Below, piece after piece: positions 17,301 through 26,528 of a stretch of DNA of 64,000 nt. Position 1 is the stretch's first letter; each line of letters opens with the position of its first letter. The position numbers and the translations under genes are program-made. Source of the DNA: Nocardia albiluteola (GTDB lineage: Bacteria > Actinomycetota > Actinomycetes > Mycobacteriales > Mycobacteriaceae); the NCBI RefSeq assembly GCF_018860155.1, contig NZ_JAHKNI010000011.1, positions 1 through 64,000 of the forward strand, given 5' to 3'. Below the pieces are notes generated by a model. The model was not told where the DNA came from, ran no database searches, and saw nothing but the letters and a program-made list of their open reading frames with translations.

Positions 17301-18502
17301 CACCTGTGCACGGGCAGCGCGCGATACCCGCGCACGATCGACTCTGTGCGCCAGGGTAATTCGCCGGCCGGGACCGCGAGGCGCAGGCCCGGGAACCGGG
17401 CGAAGAGGGTGCCGAGCATGACCTCGAGCTCGAGCTTGGCCAGGTTCTGGCCCAGGCAGACGTGTTCGCCGAAGCCGAAGGTCAGGTGTGGGGCCGGGGC
17501 ACGGTCCAGGTCGAGCCGGGCGGCGTGCGGGCAGACGCCCGGGTCGAGGTTGGCGCCGGGCAGGCTGACCGCCACCCACTCCCCCGCGGCGATCCGCCGG
17601 CCGCCGAGCTCGACATCGACCAGCGCGCGGCGCAGCAGTCCGCCGCCGTCGCCGAGCGCGCCCAGGTAGCGGACGATCTCGTGCACGAATTGCCGTGCGT
17701 TGCCCGAGTTTTCACGGAGTGTGGCGAGCTGGTCCGGATTCTCCAGCAGCAGGCCGATGGCGACACCGGCGGCATTGGCCGTGGTCTCGTGCCCGGCGAC
17801 CAGGAACAGCACGCAGAAGTTCCGTACCTCCTGCCGGGCCAGTCCGGGCTGCTCGGCCAGCAGCCGGGACACGACGTCGTCCCGCGGCTCCCGCGAGCGC
17901 GCGTCGATGACGTCGTCCAGGATCGTCCCGAGGTTCGCGATCGCCGTATCACGGGTCTGCACAGTCGATTTCAATCCGAGCATCCCCATCGCCGCGGCCT
18001 GGAAGGCGGCTCGATGTTCGGGGGCGACACCGACCAGATCGGCGATGACCAGCGAGGGCACAGGCAGGCAGAAGGTGGACACCAGGTCCACCGGCTCCGG
18101 CGCCGCCGCGACCTCGTCCAGGCAATGGTCGACGATCTCCTGCACGCGCGGGCGCAGCGCGGTCATCCGCTTCACCATGAACTCGCCGTTGACCATCGCG
18201 CGATACCGCCGATGCAGCTCGCCGTCGACGCCGAGCAGGAACGCCGGGGAGGGCAGCGACGGTAGCGGTTCGGCCTGCCGACCGGGTTGGGTGCCGTCCT
18301 TCACGACGGTGAATCGCGCACCGTCGCCGAGCACCTGGCGCGCGAGATCGTGCCCGGTCACCAGCCAGGCTACCCCGCCGTTGGGGTACCGGACGCGCCG
18401 AATCGGGGTCCCGGCCAGGCGCTCCAGCACCGCCGGGACCGGCCGTAAAGGATCGTCGCGGTCGATGTCGAGCGGGATCGGTTCGGTGACAGGCGTATTC
18501 AT
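17300..18502 (-). CDS. Cytochrome P450
   Basis: This is a 400-residue bacterial P450 with GAGGAG before the ATG. The I-helix motif is AGHETTAN (oxygen activation), the K-helix ExxR is EIVR, and the haem-binding loop is FGFGEHVCLGQNLAKLE with the proximal Cys at 349. The first residues are polar, so it is soluble and needs separate electron donors. The ferredoxin 27 bp upstream in the same direction is the obvious one. The substrate is unknown. Confidence 0.95.
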   Translation of the reverse strand: MNTPVTEPIPLDIDRDDPLRPVPAVLERLAGTPIRRVRYPNGGVAWLVTGHDLARQVLGDGARFTVVKDGTQPGRQAEPLPSLPSPAFLLGVDGELHRRYRAMVNGEFMVKRMTALRPRVQEIVDHCLDEVAAAPEPVDLVSTFCLPVPSLVIADLVGVAPEHRAAFQAAAMGMLGLKSTVQTRDTAIANLGTILDDVIDARSREPRDDVVSRLLAEQPGLARQEVRNFCVLFLVAGHETTANAAGVAIGLLLENPDQLATLRENSGNARQFVHEIVRYLGALGDGGGLLRRALVDVELGGRRIAAGEWVAVSLPGANLDPGVCPHAARLDLDRAPAPHLTFGFGEHVCLGQNLAKLELEVMLGTLFARFPGLRLAVPAGELPWRTESIVRGYRALPVHR

Positions 18503-18529
18503 GGATACTCCTCGAGGTGTCCGGTCGAG

Positions 18530-18724
18530 CTATTCCGAGATCGATATCGCCGCGGCCGGGCAGGATCGCGCGGCCAGGCGCGCCGAATCCCATTCGGCCG
18601 AGGGGGGTTCCGAATGCCGTAGCAGCGCGGTGCCGTCGGAGTCGTTCTGATCGAAGACCTCCGGGGCGGTCAGGGCGCACACCCCCGAGCCGATGCAGCG
18701 GGAGGGGTCTATGTCGAGGCGCAT
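18530..18724 (-). CDS. P450-type ferredoxin, [3Fe-4S]-like
   Basis: The protein has 64 residues from the ATG at 18724, preceded by GAGGAAAGGAAA. The cluster motif is CIGSGVC with C-x2-S-x2-C, and a later RSCPAAAI gives the remaining Cys. Ser replaces the second Cys of a [4Fe-4S] motif, which is typical of single-cluster ferredoxins serving actinobacterial P450s. It lies just upstream of the P450 gene. The frame is also continuous with the membrane protein upstream, so the ferredoxin could instead be made as the tail of a fusion. The internal ribosome site favours a separate protein. Confidence 0.85.
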   Translation of the reverse strand: MRLDIDPSRCIGSGVCALTAPEVFDQNDSDGTALLRHSEPPSAEWDSARLAARSCPAAAISISE

Positions 18725-19396
18725 CAACGATTTCCTTTCCTCGGGCGAGCACGTTCGGGGATCGTCCTGACAGCGATGTGTTCCTATGAGCCGCACCGCA
18801 ATGCGCCAAGCGGCCAGGAACGACAGCAGATGTATTCCGTTGGTGAGCATTTCGGTGCTGCCGAGCAATGCGACCTGGCCGTGCGTGTACAACCACAGCG
18901 CGACAACCATTTCCACAGTGGCCAGGCTCCAGGGCAGGAGTGAGGCGAGAGTGTAGGCCCGGCGCTGCACGGCGCAGCGCCGCCACTGCCCCGGATCACC
19001 GCTCAGCCGGCCGACGGCCCAGCCCAGCGGCGGGCGTCCGGCCAGGATCAGCACGAGATGCACCGGGGACCACACCACTGCCCACAGGATGCGGGGTAGG
19101 AAGAAGTTCGCGGCATTGCCCGTCACGGCCGCCAGCGTCACCTGCAGCACGACCACGGCCACCACGGCGGCGGTGGTGCGCCCGGGCCGCCGGGTCGCGA
19201 TGCGCCAGCAACTCACCACGAACGCCGCGGCGAGCGCGGCGCCGGCGGCGACCACCAGCGACCCCGTCGCGGAGATCGCAATGGTGAAGGTTCCGATCGG
19301 CGCGCCCGACACCGCCCCGACCAGCAGGCGTTCGCGCAGCTCGGGAGTCGGCGCGAGCGCCGGGGCGGGATCCGATGTGGTTGTCCTGGCAGCCAA
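18530..19396 (-). CDS. DUF3159-like membrane protein, open in frame into the ferredoxin
   Basis: The open frame is 288 residues. Residues 1-215 or so form a membrane protein with about six hydrophobic segments (for example GSLVVAAGAALAAAFVVSCW and AAVVAVVVLQVTLAAVTGNA) and the NAANFFLPRILW motif reminiscent of actinobacterial DUF3159 proteins. No stop codon separates it from the ferredoxin starting at Met225, so a membrane-anchored ferredoxin is possible. A redox or envelope role with the P450 is inferred from position only. The alternative is that a stop codon was lost and the ferredoxin is still started internally. Confidence 0.6.
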   Translation of the reverse strand: MAARTTTSDPAPALAPTPELRERLLVGAVSGAPIGTFTIAISATGSLVVAAGAALAAAFVVSCWRIATRRPGRTTAAVVAVVVLQVTLAAVTGNAANFFLPRILWAVVWSPVHLVLILAGRPPLGWAVGRLSGDPGQWRRCAVQRRAYTLASLLPWSLATVEMVVALWLYTHGQVALLGSTEMLTNGIHLLSFLAAWRIAVRLIGTHRCQDDPRTCSPEERKSLMRLDIDPSRCIGSGVCALTAPEVFDQNDSDGTALLRHSEPPSAEWDSARLAARSCPAAAISISE

Positions 19397-19674
19397 CGGC
19401 GTGTACCTTCCTGGTCGCGGATCGGTTGTGAATCCAGGACATCAGGCGGGGCTGACGCGGCTGCGCCGGAAAGCTGACCGAAAGCTGACGGTTTCCGGGT
19501 GGGAGCGAGCGGCGGACGGCTGGCGTGATCGGGCCACAAGCATGCGGAGCAGGTGTGGGCGGGATGGTCCGACGCCACCGGCGGCTCGCGAGGCGATGGA
19601 GCCGGCCGTCGCGCTACCCGACGAGTGAACGGCACGGGTCGACGCTGGATCCGCGCTGCGGGACCGGCTGCGCG

Positions 19675-21093
19675 TCAGCGGCAACGCGGAAAGGTCGCGG
19701 TGAAGATCGCTCCACCCTCGGAGCGGACGGTGATCGTACCGCCGTGCCGCTCGACGATCTCCTTGACGATGCTCAGCCCGAGCCCGGTGCCGCCCCCTCC
19801 GGAGCCCCCGCCCCGATAGAACCGCTCGAAGACCCGCTCGATCGACGAATCATCCAGTCCCGGACCGGAATCGGCCACGGTCAACTCGACCTCGCCCGTC
19901 TCGGAGACCGCGACGGTCACCGAAATCGTTGCCTCCGAAGGGGTGTGCCGCAGCGCGTTGGACAGCAGATTCTGCAGCACCTGGCGCAGTTGATCGACAT
20001 CGCCGGAGACGTAGACATGTTCGGCCGCGGAAACCTCCACCACCCGGCCGGGATCGACCGCCCGCACGTCGCCGGCGGCCTCGCGCGCCAGTGCGCCCAG
20101 ATCCACGGGCTCCTCGCTCGCGGCGCTCACCTGATCCAGGCGGGCCAGCTGCAGCATCGCCGCGACCAGCCTGTGCATGCGCGCGGCCTCGGCGTCGATC
20201 CGCGCGATCGCATGATCCACGGACTCGCGGTCCTGGGCCAGGCCGTGCTCGTAGTTCTGCGCCCAGCCCCGGATGGTGGCCAGCGGGGTGCGCAGTTCGT
20301 GCGAGGCGTCGGAGATGAACTGCCGCAGCCGCGCGTCGGCACGCTCGCGGGCATCGAACGCCCGATTCAGCGCCAGCCCGACCTCACGCGCCTCGTCGCG
20401 GCGCTCGGCGACCGGCACCCGGCGACCGAGCTCGCCCGCCTCGATGGCCGAGGCGGTGGCGGTCATGTCGCGCAGCGGCCGCAGGCCCACGCGCAGCACG
20501 GTCCGGCTCAGCACCGCGATGCCGATCAGCACGACCAGCGTCGCGACGACCTCGACACCCAGCAGCCAGCTCAGCACACCGTCGTCGAATCGCAGGCTGC
20601 GCGCGACCACGATCCGGGCTACCGGGATCGGGGGTGCACCCTTGACCGCCTCCACCGCCCGGCCGGGCGGCGCCGCGAAGGCCAGCACGCGGTACCGGTG
20701 GGTCCGGTTGCCCACCGCGGCGGCGGCCACGGGTCGCGCCGCGTAGCCCGGGCCGATCACGGCGGGCAATGCGGGCCGGTCCGTCGCATTTGCTTGCGCA
20801 CCACCGGATTCCGCTATGACGTGTCCGTCCTCGCCGAGGAAGGCGACATAGAACGCCTCGGGCTCGAGCTGCTGCACCGAACTCAGCACGTACGGTCCGG
20901 GCGCGGCGCGGACAATGCGTTCAGCCTGGTACAGCCCGGAATCGGCATTGTGCCGGAAATAGAACCACAGGGTCACCACGGGCGCGGTGTCCGCGATCAG
21001 CAGCCCGATGCCCGCCAGCAGCACGATCCCGACCGTGAGCCGTGAACGGAGCGGAGCGGAGCGAACCGATGACCCCCGCCGGCTCGCGGCCAT
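19675..21093 (-). CDS. Two-component sensor histidine kinase
   Basis: This is a 472-residue membrane kinase. Transmembrane segments lie at about 20-45 and 178-200, bracketing a 130-residue extracytoplasmic sensor. A HAMP domain follows (RPLRDMTATASAIEAGEL), then the H-box FISDASHELRTPL with H265, the N-box LQNLLSNALRHTP, the G1 box DSGPGLD and the G2 box GTGLGLSIVKEIV. It starts immediately after the response-regulator stop, so the pair is one operon. The sensed signal is unknown. A Gly-rich insert (GGGSGGGG) interrupts the ATP lid. Confidence 0.95.
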   Translation of the reverse strand: MAASRRGSSVRSAPLRSRLTVGIVLLAGIGLLIADTAPVVTLWFYFRHNADSGLYQAERIVRAAPGPYVLSSVQQLEPEAFYVAFLGEDGHVIAESGGAQANATDRPALPAVIGPGYAARPVAAAAVGNRTHRYRVLAFAAPPGRAVEAVKGAPPIPVARIVVARSLRFDDGVLSWLLGVEVVATLVVLIGIAVLSRTVLRVGLRPLRDMTATASAIEAGELGRRVPVAERRDEAREVGLALNRAFDARERADARLRQFISDASHELRTPLATIRGWAQNYEHGLAQDRESVDHAIARIDAEAARMHRLVAAMLQLARLDQVSAASEEPVDLGALAREAAGDVRAVDPGRVVEVSAAEHVYVSGDVDQLRQVLQNLLSNALRHTPSEATISVTVAVSETGEVELTVADSGPGLDDSSIERVFERFYRGGGSGGGGTGLGLSIVKEIVERHGGTITVRSEGGAIFTATFPRCR

Positions 21094-21828
21094 TCAGCGG
21101 GCCTTTCCGCTGCCGAGGCGGTAGCCGAAGCCGCGCACCGTGTGGATCAGCGCGGGCGACTCGGCGTCGATCTTGCCGCGCAGCCGCGAGATCAACTTCT
21201 CCACGACCTGCTCCCGAAATCGGTACTCCCACACGTGATCCATGATCTGATCCTTGGACAGCACCCGCTCCGGGTTGGCCAGGAACAACTCGAGCAGCCG
21301 ATACTCGGTGGGCGTCAAGGGAATTCGCCGCTCCCCGCGCCGGGCCTGGCGCTGCCCCTCATCCAGGGACAGCTCGCCGTACCGCAGCGCCGCGGGCGGC
21401 TCGGCGGCGCCCCGCACGCTGGCCCGCCGCAGCAGCGCATGCACCCGGGCCAGCACCTCGGGCACGCTGAACGGCTTGACCAGATAGTCGTCCGCCCCCT
21501 GCGCCAGCCCCGCGATCTTGTCCTCGACCGCATCGCGCGCGGTCACGACCAGAATCGGCACCGACTGCCCGCGCTCGGTCAGCGCCCGGCAGATACTCAG
21601 CCCGTCCCGGTCCGGCAGCGTCAGATCCAGCACCAGCAGATCCGGCGGATCCTCCAGGCACACCCGCAGCGCCTCAGCCCCGCTACCCGTCACCGCGGCG
21701 TCGTACCCGGCCAACCGCAACGTCGTGACCAGCAGATCCGCCATCCCCGGATCATCATCTACAACAAGCAGCCGCTGCCCGCTCCCGCGGATCAGCGTCA
21801 TATCGGTAGGTGCGAGGTCCTGCGCCAC
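21094..21828 (-). CDS. OmpR/PhoB-family response regulator
   Basis: The protein has 244 residues from a GTG. The receiver domain (about 18-132) has the acidic pair VVDDDP, phospho-acceptor D68 (LLVLDLTLP), the switch Thr in VTARD and Lys in YLVKPF. The C-terminal winged helix (about 150-240) has LTPTEYRLLELFLANPERVLS and TVRGFGYRLG. It is arranged as the TrcR/TrcS-type pair with the kinase immediately downstream. It is divergent from an FAD monooxygenase gene 162 bp away, a possible target. Confidence 0.95.
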   Translation of the reverse strand: MAQDLAPTDMTLIRGSGQRLLVVDDDPGMADLLVTTLRLAGYDAAVTGSGAEALRVCLEDPPDLLVLDLTLPDRDGLSICRALTERGQSVPILVVTARDAVEDKIAGLAQGADDYLVKPFSVPEVLARVHALLRRASVRGAAEPPAALRYGELSLDEGQRQARRGERRIPLTPTEYRLLELFLANPERVLSKDQIMDHVWEYRFREQVVEKLISRLRGKIDAESPALIHTVRGFGYRLGSGKAR

Positions 21829-21990
21829 CCCCGCATCATGCCCCTCGATCGTGAGAGCATCCTGAGGTCGGGTCGGCCCGCTTATCTTAGGGTCCCCTCA
21901 TCTCATGAACGAGCCGGATGTCGGTGCAAACCGGAGAGCGGCGCAATAGCATCGAAAAGACACGGATGCGCCGTGCGGCTGGAGGGACCG

Positions 21991-23223
21991 ATGGATCGAA
22001 CGACCTGTCTCGTCGCCGGTGGGGGCCCCGCCGGAATCGTCCTGGGGCTGTTGCTCGCTCGTGCCGGTGTCGAGGTCACCGTGCTCGAGAAGCATGGTGA
22101 CTTCCTGCGTGATTTCCGCGGCGACACGGTGCATCCGACGACCCTGGACCTGCTCGATGAGCTGGGGCTGGGTGAGCGATTCGCGAAGATACCGCACCGG
22201 CGGTTGACCTCGGTGCAGTTGCCCCTCCGCGGAGGCATGTTCACCGCGGCCACGTTCGACCGGCTGCCGGGTCCGCATCGGTACATTGCGATGGTGCCGC
22301 AGTGGGATCTGCTGAATCTGCTGGCCAGCGAGGCGGATTCGGAGCCCGCATTCCAGCTGCGCATGAATACCGAGGCGGTCGATGTGATCCGGGAGAACGG
22401 GCGCGTTGTCGGCGCGCGCTACCGCACCCGGGACGGGGAAACCGGAGAGATCCGCGCGGATCTGACCGTGGCGTGCGACGGGCGAAGCTCGGCCCTGCGG
22501 GCGGCGGCCGGGCTCGGATCACGACGCTGGGCAACGCCTTTCGACGTGTGGTGGTTCCGGATCCCGCGCCACGACAGCGATCCGGCCGGAGCGCTCGGAT
22601 TCCTCACTCCGCACCGAGTGGCCCTGATGTTCGACCGTGGCGACTACTGGCAGTGCGCGACCCTGATCGTCAAGGGCAGCGATCCTGCACTGCGAGAGGG
22701 CCCGATCACCGGCATCATGCGCCCGATCACCGAGATCGTGCCCTGGCTCTCGGACCGATTGCACGCCCTGTCGAGCTGGGACGAGGTGAAGCTACTCGAC
22801 GTACAGCTCGACCGCCTCGACCGCTGGTATGCCGACGGCCTCCTGTGCCTCGGCGACGCCGCCCACGCCATGTCCCCCGTCGGCGGCGTCGGCATCAACC
22901 TGGCGGTCCAAGACGCGGTCGCCGCAGCAAGAATCCTTGCCCCGCACCTACTTTCACACTCGGTGACAACCGCAGACCTCGCCCGCGTGCAGCGCCGCCG
23001 CCTGCTTCCCACGGTCATCACGCAGGGTTTGCAACGCCTGCTGCACGCCCGCGCCATCGCCCCCGCCCTCCAGGGCGACCTGAACATCTCCGACGCCACC
23101 CGAGCCCCACTACCGCTACGCCTGCTACGCCGCATCCCCATGCTGCGAGACGCACTGCCCTACCTGGTAGCACGCGGCGTCCTACCCGAGCACGCCCCCG
23201 AATTCGCCCGCCGCCCTGGGTAA
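21991..23223 (+). CDS. FAD-dependent aromatic-hydroxylase-type monooxygenase
   Basis: The protein has 410 residues from the ATG at 21991 (GGAGGG upstream). The FAD-binding GxGxxG-type motif is VAGGGPAGIVLGLLLARAG, the second motif is TVACDGRSSALR, and the third (GD) motif is GLLCLGDAAHAMSPVGGVG, as in p-hydroxybenzoate-hydroxylase-fold monooxygenases. Such enzymes use NAD(P)H and O2 to hydroxylate aromatics or antibiotics. The substrate is not evident. No partner gene is co-oriented. Confidence 0.92.
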   Translation: MDRTTCLVAGGGPAGIVLGLLLARAGVEVTVLEKHGDFLRDFRGDTVHPTTLDLLDELGLGERFAKIPHRRLTSVQLPLRGGMFTAATFDRLPGPHRYIAMVPQWDLLNLLASEADSEPAFQLRMNTEAVDVIRENGRVVGARYRTRDGETGEIRADLTVACDGRSSALRAAAGLGSRRWATPFDVWWFRIPRHDSDPAGALGFLTPHRVALMFDRGDYWQCATLIVKGSDPALREGPITGIMRPITEIVPWLSDRLHALSSWDEVKLLDVQLDRLDRWYADGLLCLGDAAHAMSPVGGVGINLAVQDAVAAARILAPHLLSHSVTTADLARVQRRRLLPTVITQGLQRLLHARAIAPALQGDLNISDATRAPLPLRLLRRIPMLRDALPYLVARGVLPEHAPEFARRPG

Positions 23224-23250
23224 TCGAGTGGCAGATCGATTCTCTCGGGG

Positions 23251-24105
23251 TCACCCGACCGGGCCCGCCCGCCAACTGCGCGGCGGCACACCGAAGGTCT
23301 TGCGAAACTGGCGGCTGAAGTAGCCGGGGTCGGAAAGGCCTATGCGGCGGGCTATCTCGGCGATCGGGAGGTCGGTCTCGGAGAGTAGGCGGCGGGCCTC
23401 GGTCATGCGGCGGTGCAGGATCCATTCCTGGACCGTGCGGCCTGTGCGGCGGCGGACCAGGGTGGTCAGGTAACCGGGGGTCATGCCGACCGTTTGTGCC
23501 ACGTCGCGCAGCGACAGGGTCTCGGCGTGGCGCTTGTCGATCACGTCGAACACCTCGGCCAGGAGCGGCTCGCCGCTGCGGCGCAGGTCGCCCGCGACGT
23601 CGGCGGTCAGCCGCGCCAGGTCGATCAGGAGCAGGGTCAGGTGGGCGCACGCCGCCTGCCGGTAGCCGTCGCGCCGTTGCTCCAGCTCGGCCTCGATGGC
23701 CTCGATCGTGTTGTCCCACAACGGGCGCCGTTCTGGCGGCACGGTGAGGCGCAACAGCCCGTCGCGCTCCTCGTGCAGGAACGGATACAGCAGCGGATGT
23801 GAGCGCCACGCGGGCCACGGCGCCCGCGCATTGTCACCCAGTGCGGCGGGATCGAAGAACACCGCGACGCCCGGTCCGAGCTTGTGCGCCTCGGAGCCGT
23901 CGACCACCTTGCCGGCCGCGACGACATAGAGCTCGCCGGTCGCGCCGACGTACCACAACGCGGGGAAATCGTGAATGTGCCGATGCTTGTCGGGCAGCGA
24001 GAACGGATAGCGCATGGTGGACACCGGAGGCGTGTCCGGATCGCCCCGGTAGTCGTAGACCGGCACGCCGCGCTGCTGACGAACCAACCGGGCCGCCTCG
24101 AACAT
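23251..24105 (-). CDS. AraC-family regulator with cupin sensor
   Basis: The protein has 284 residues from the ATG at 24105. A start 36 bp earlier is also open. The N-terminal half is a cupin-like sensor (KHRHIHDFPALWYV and LGPGVAVFFDPAAL), and the C-terminal 100 residues are the AraC double helix-turn-helix (LSLRDVAQTVGMTPGYLTTL; PIAEIARRIGLSDPGYFSRQ, then FRKTFGVPPRSWR). It is divergent from a methyltransferase gene, a plausible target. The inducer is unknown. Confidence 0.9.
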   Translation of the reverse strand: MFEAARLVRQQRGVPVYDYRGDPDTPPVSTMRYPFSLPDKHRHIHDFPALWYVGATGELYVVAAGKVVDGSEAHKLGPGVAVFFDPAALGDNARAPWPAWRSHPLLYPFLHEERDGLLRLTVPPERRPLWDNTIEAIEAELEQRRDGYRQAACAHLTLLLIDLARLTADVAGDLRRSGEPLLAEVFDVIDKRHAETLSLRDVAQTVGMTPGYLTTLVRRRTGRTVQEWILHRRMTEARRLLSETDLPIAEIARRIGLSDPGYFSRQFRKTFGVPPRSWRAGPVG

Positions 24106-24179
24106 GCAACCGAAGATAGTCCAATTCTTGCCGATTATCACCCCACTTCCACACTTCCCCGCGGCTCACGATGGAGTTC

Positions 24180-24857
24180 ATGAGCAAACATAATCCACAT
24201 TCCCTCCTCCCCGCCGGAAGCGCCCGGCACGACTACCTGCCCGCGGCCGGGTCCGATCTGATGCTGCCCGCCTTCGATCTGATCTCACGGCTGTTCGGCA
24301 CGCCCGCGCTGCACGATCGGCTCATCGAACAGGCCGAGCTCGAGCCGGGACACCGGGTACTGGAAATCGGCTGCGGCACCGGTAATCTCGTCCTCAAGGC
24401 CAAGCGTGCCCAGCCCGACGCCAAGGTGACCGGCTCCGATCCGGACCCGAAGGCGCTGGCCCGCGCGGAGCGAAAGGCCCACGGCCTGAGAGGAATACGA
24501 TTCGAGCGCGGCTACGCCCAGGAATTGCCTTACCCGGACCAGGAATTCGACCGGGTCCTCTCGGCGCTCATGCTCCACCACATCCCCACCGAGATCAAGG
24601 CCGCCGCCATCGCCGAGGCGTTCCGGGTGCTGCGCCCCGGCGGCCGCCTGCACCTGCTGGACTTCGGCGGCGACAGTACCCCGGCCGACGGCTTCCTCGC
24701 GCGGCAGATACAGCGCAGCCACGCCGTCGCGGGCAACCTGGGCGACAGCATCCCGCAACTCCTGAAGTCCGCCGGATTCGACTACACCCTGGTCAGCTCC
24801 ACGCCACACCGCCACATGGGCCGCATCGTCTGCTACCGAGCCACTCGCCCGGCGTAA
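24180..24857 (+). CDS. Class I SAM-dependent methyltransferase
   Basis: The protein has 225 residues from the ATG at 24180, with GGAG just upstream. An ATG at 24171 is the alternative. The SAM-binding motif I is RVLEIGCGTGNLVL, an acidic motif II (VTGSDPDPKAL) follows, and the post-motif region has FDRVLSALMLHHI and LRPGGRLHLLDFGG, as in ubiquinone/menaquinone-type C-methyltransferases. The substrate is unknown. It is divergent from the AraC gene with a 74-bp gap. Confidence 0.9.
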   Translation: MSKHNPHSLLPAGSARHDYLPAAGSDLMLPAFDLISRLFGTPALHDRLIEQAELEPGHRVLEIGCGTGNLVLKAKRAQPDAKVTGSDPDPKALARAERKAHGLRGIRFERGYAQELPYPDQEFDRVLSALMLHHIPTEIKAAAIAEAFRVLRPGGRLHLLDFGGDSTPADGFLARQIQRSHAVAGNLGDSIPQLLKSAGFDYTLVSSTPHRHMGRIVCYRATRPA

Positions 24858-24902
24858 ACCTACCCGTCGCACAATGGCCCCGACTCCCCGCGATGGCGCG
24901 GC

Positions 24903-25394
24903 CTACCTGGTTAGACCCCCGCCTGGAAGGGGAAGAGCGGTGTAGTCGGCCATGGTGTGCCCAGTCCGCCAGGGCCGCGCCACGCCCGAGGTCCACCAGC
25001 GCCACCACAGCGACGGATGCCTGGCCACCCAGCCGAAGACCGGCAGCGGATCGAAGTAGTTCGTCCGCACGATCGCCTTGCCGTCGCGCAGCACGAAGCG
25101 GTCGATATTCGGCCACTCGATCAGCTCGCGCCCGACATGGGCCCGCAACCGAAACTCGATGAACAGCAGCTCGGAATCGCCACTCCAGCGGTCGATCTGG
25201 GCACGCAGATCGGGAAACAACCGCCAGATCCCCTCGAACTCGGCACGAGCGGCATCGAGGCCCCGCATCGGCGCGGCCAGCGGCTGGGTCAGCACGATGT
25301 CCGGGTGCAGCAGCTCCGGCATGCGATCGGTGGACGGATCACGCCAGAAGTCGATGAAGTTCGCGACGAATTGTTCGTGCTCGGATACGGGCAC
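24903..25394 (-). CDS. SnoaL-like (NTF2-fold) protein
   Basis: The protein has 163 residues from a GTG (GAGGGG upstream). The cone-shaped NTF2 fold is suggested by the initial helix EQFVANFIDFWRDPS, then ELLHPDIVLTQPL, a WRLFPDLRAQI helix and the final strands WPNIDRFVLRDGKAIV with TNYFDPLP. The family includes cyclases, isomerases and non-enzymatic binders. No assignment beyond the fold is possible. Confidence 0.75.
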   Translation of the reverse strand: MPVSEHEQFVANFIDFWRDPSTDRMPELLHPDIVLTQPLAAPMRGLDAARAEFEGIWRLFPDLRAQIDRWSGDSELLFIEFRLRAHVGRELIEWPNIDRFVLRDGKAIVRTNYFDPLPVFGWVARHPSLWWRWWTSGVARPWRTGHTMADYTALPLPGGGLTR

Positions 25395-25415
25395 GCCGCC
25401 CCTCCCGGTGATCGG

Positions 25416-25778
25416 CTATGTCGGACAGTCGGTTTGCAGTTTGTTGATGGCGGCCATGATCTGCGGCGCGGCCGAGGGCGAGGTCGCGTTCTGCAGGGCG
25501 TCGATGTATGCGTGCAGATCGGCCTTGCCCTGGGCGGTGGTCAGCCTGCCCTCCTGCCCACGCAGCTGCCCCAGATATGCGTTGAGCTTCGGAGCCGCCT
25601 GACTCTGCGGCATGTTCTGCAACGGCGCCAGGGTGGGAACCGCGTTCGAGCCGATGGGCCCCAGCACCGCGCAGTCCGAACCCAACGCCGACCCGGCCTG
25701 TGCCTGACCTGCCATAACGCCGGTCAACACGGTGGCAAGAGCCGAGATGACCAGCACGAGAGTCGTCCGTTTCTTCAT
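25416..25778 (-). CDS. Small secreted protein with two cysteines, hemophore-like
   Basis: The protein has 120 residues from the ATG at 25778 (GGGAG upstream). Residues 1-32 form a Sec signal peptide (MKKRTTLVLVISAL, cleavage likely after GQAQA). The mature helical domain has one Cys near its start (SDCAVLG) and one near its end (TDCPT), suggesting a disulfide that ties the two ends. This layout is seen in mycobacterial hemophore-related secreted proteins, but no haem ligand can be assigned. Haem binding is a hypothesis only. Confidence 0.7.
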   Translation of the reverse strand: MKKRTTLVLVISALATVLTGVMAGQAQAGSALGSDCAVLGPIGSNAVPTLAPLQNMPQSQAAPKLNAYLGQLRGQEGRLTTAQGKADLHAYIDALQNATSPSAAPQIMAAINKLQTDCPT

Positions 25779-25919
25779 GACAATCTCCCTCGAGAACCGA
25801 TATCGAATGGTACCTCCGGGGCCGTCACCGCCAGTGGTGATCACCGATCGCCGCGGCCTCCGCACCACCGTCGGCGAAGATCACCTGCCCGGTCACGAAG
25901 CGGTTGTCCGGGCCGGATA

Positions 25920-26519
25920 TTACCGATCCGCCACCGGTTCTCGCGCCAGCACCGATTCCACGAGGTCTCCCATCGCGCGGCCGGCGGCGAGGAGTGGCTC
26001 GGTGGAGCGGAGCGTGCGGCTGAGGATGAAGGCGCCCTCGAGCGCCGACAGGACGGCCAGGGTCAGCTCGCGGGCGTCGGGTTCGGCTAGTCCGCGGCGG
26101 ACGAAATACGTTGTACCCTCAGCGATCCAGGAGGTCATGACCTCGGCGGCGACCTCGCGCAGATCCGGCTCGCTGTCGGCGATCTCGCCCGCGACGGTGG
26201 CGACCGGGCACATGTTGATCCAGCCGTTCTGCTCGATGGTCTCCGCGGCCGCGGCGAAGGCGGCAGGGACGGCCTCGCGCAGGTCTTCATACGGGTCCAT
26301 GAGCAGCGGCAGCAGCTGGATGTATGCCGCGCCCGAGGTGCGCAGGGCCACGGCGGCGATCTGCGGCTTGCCGCCGGGGAAGTGGTGATAGAGCGAGCCC
26401 ATGGGGGCCCGCGAGGCGGCGGTGATCTGTTTGACGGTGACGGCGCTGTAGCCGCGGCCGCGCATCAGCTCGCCGACCGCAGTGATCAACCGGTCTCGGG
26501 TTGACATCTTCTCGACCAT
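25920..26519 (-). CDS. TetR-family regulator
   Basis: The protein has 199 residues, with an alternative ATG at 26507 (MSTRDRL). The DNA-binding domain is RDRLITAVGELMRGRGYSAV, then VKQITAASRAPMGSLYHHFPGGK, close to the LmrA/YxaF group. The C-terminal domain has the NMCPVATVAGEI segment common in that group. It is divergent from an alpha/beta-hydrolase gene, and two inverted repeats lie in the 52 bp between their starts. Confidence 0.9.
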   Translation of the reverse strand: MVEKMSTRDRLITAVGELMRGRGYSAVTVKQITAASRAPMGSLYHHFPGGKPQIAAVALRTSGAAYIQLLPLLMDPYEDLREAVPAAFAAAAETIEQNGWINMCPVATVAGEIADSEPDLREVAAEVMTSWIAEGTTYFVRRGLAEPDARELTLAVLSALEGAFILSRTLRSTEPLLAAGRAMGDLVESVLAREPVADR

Positions 26520-26528
26520 CCACCCAGA

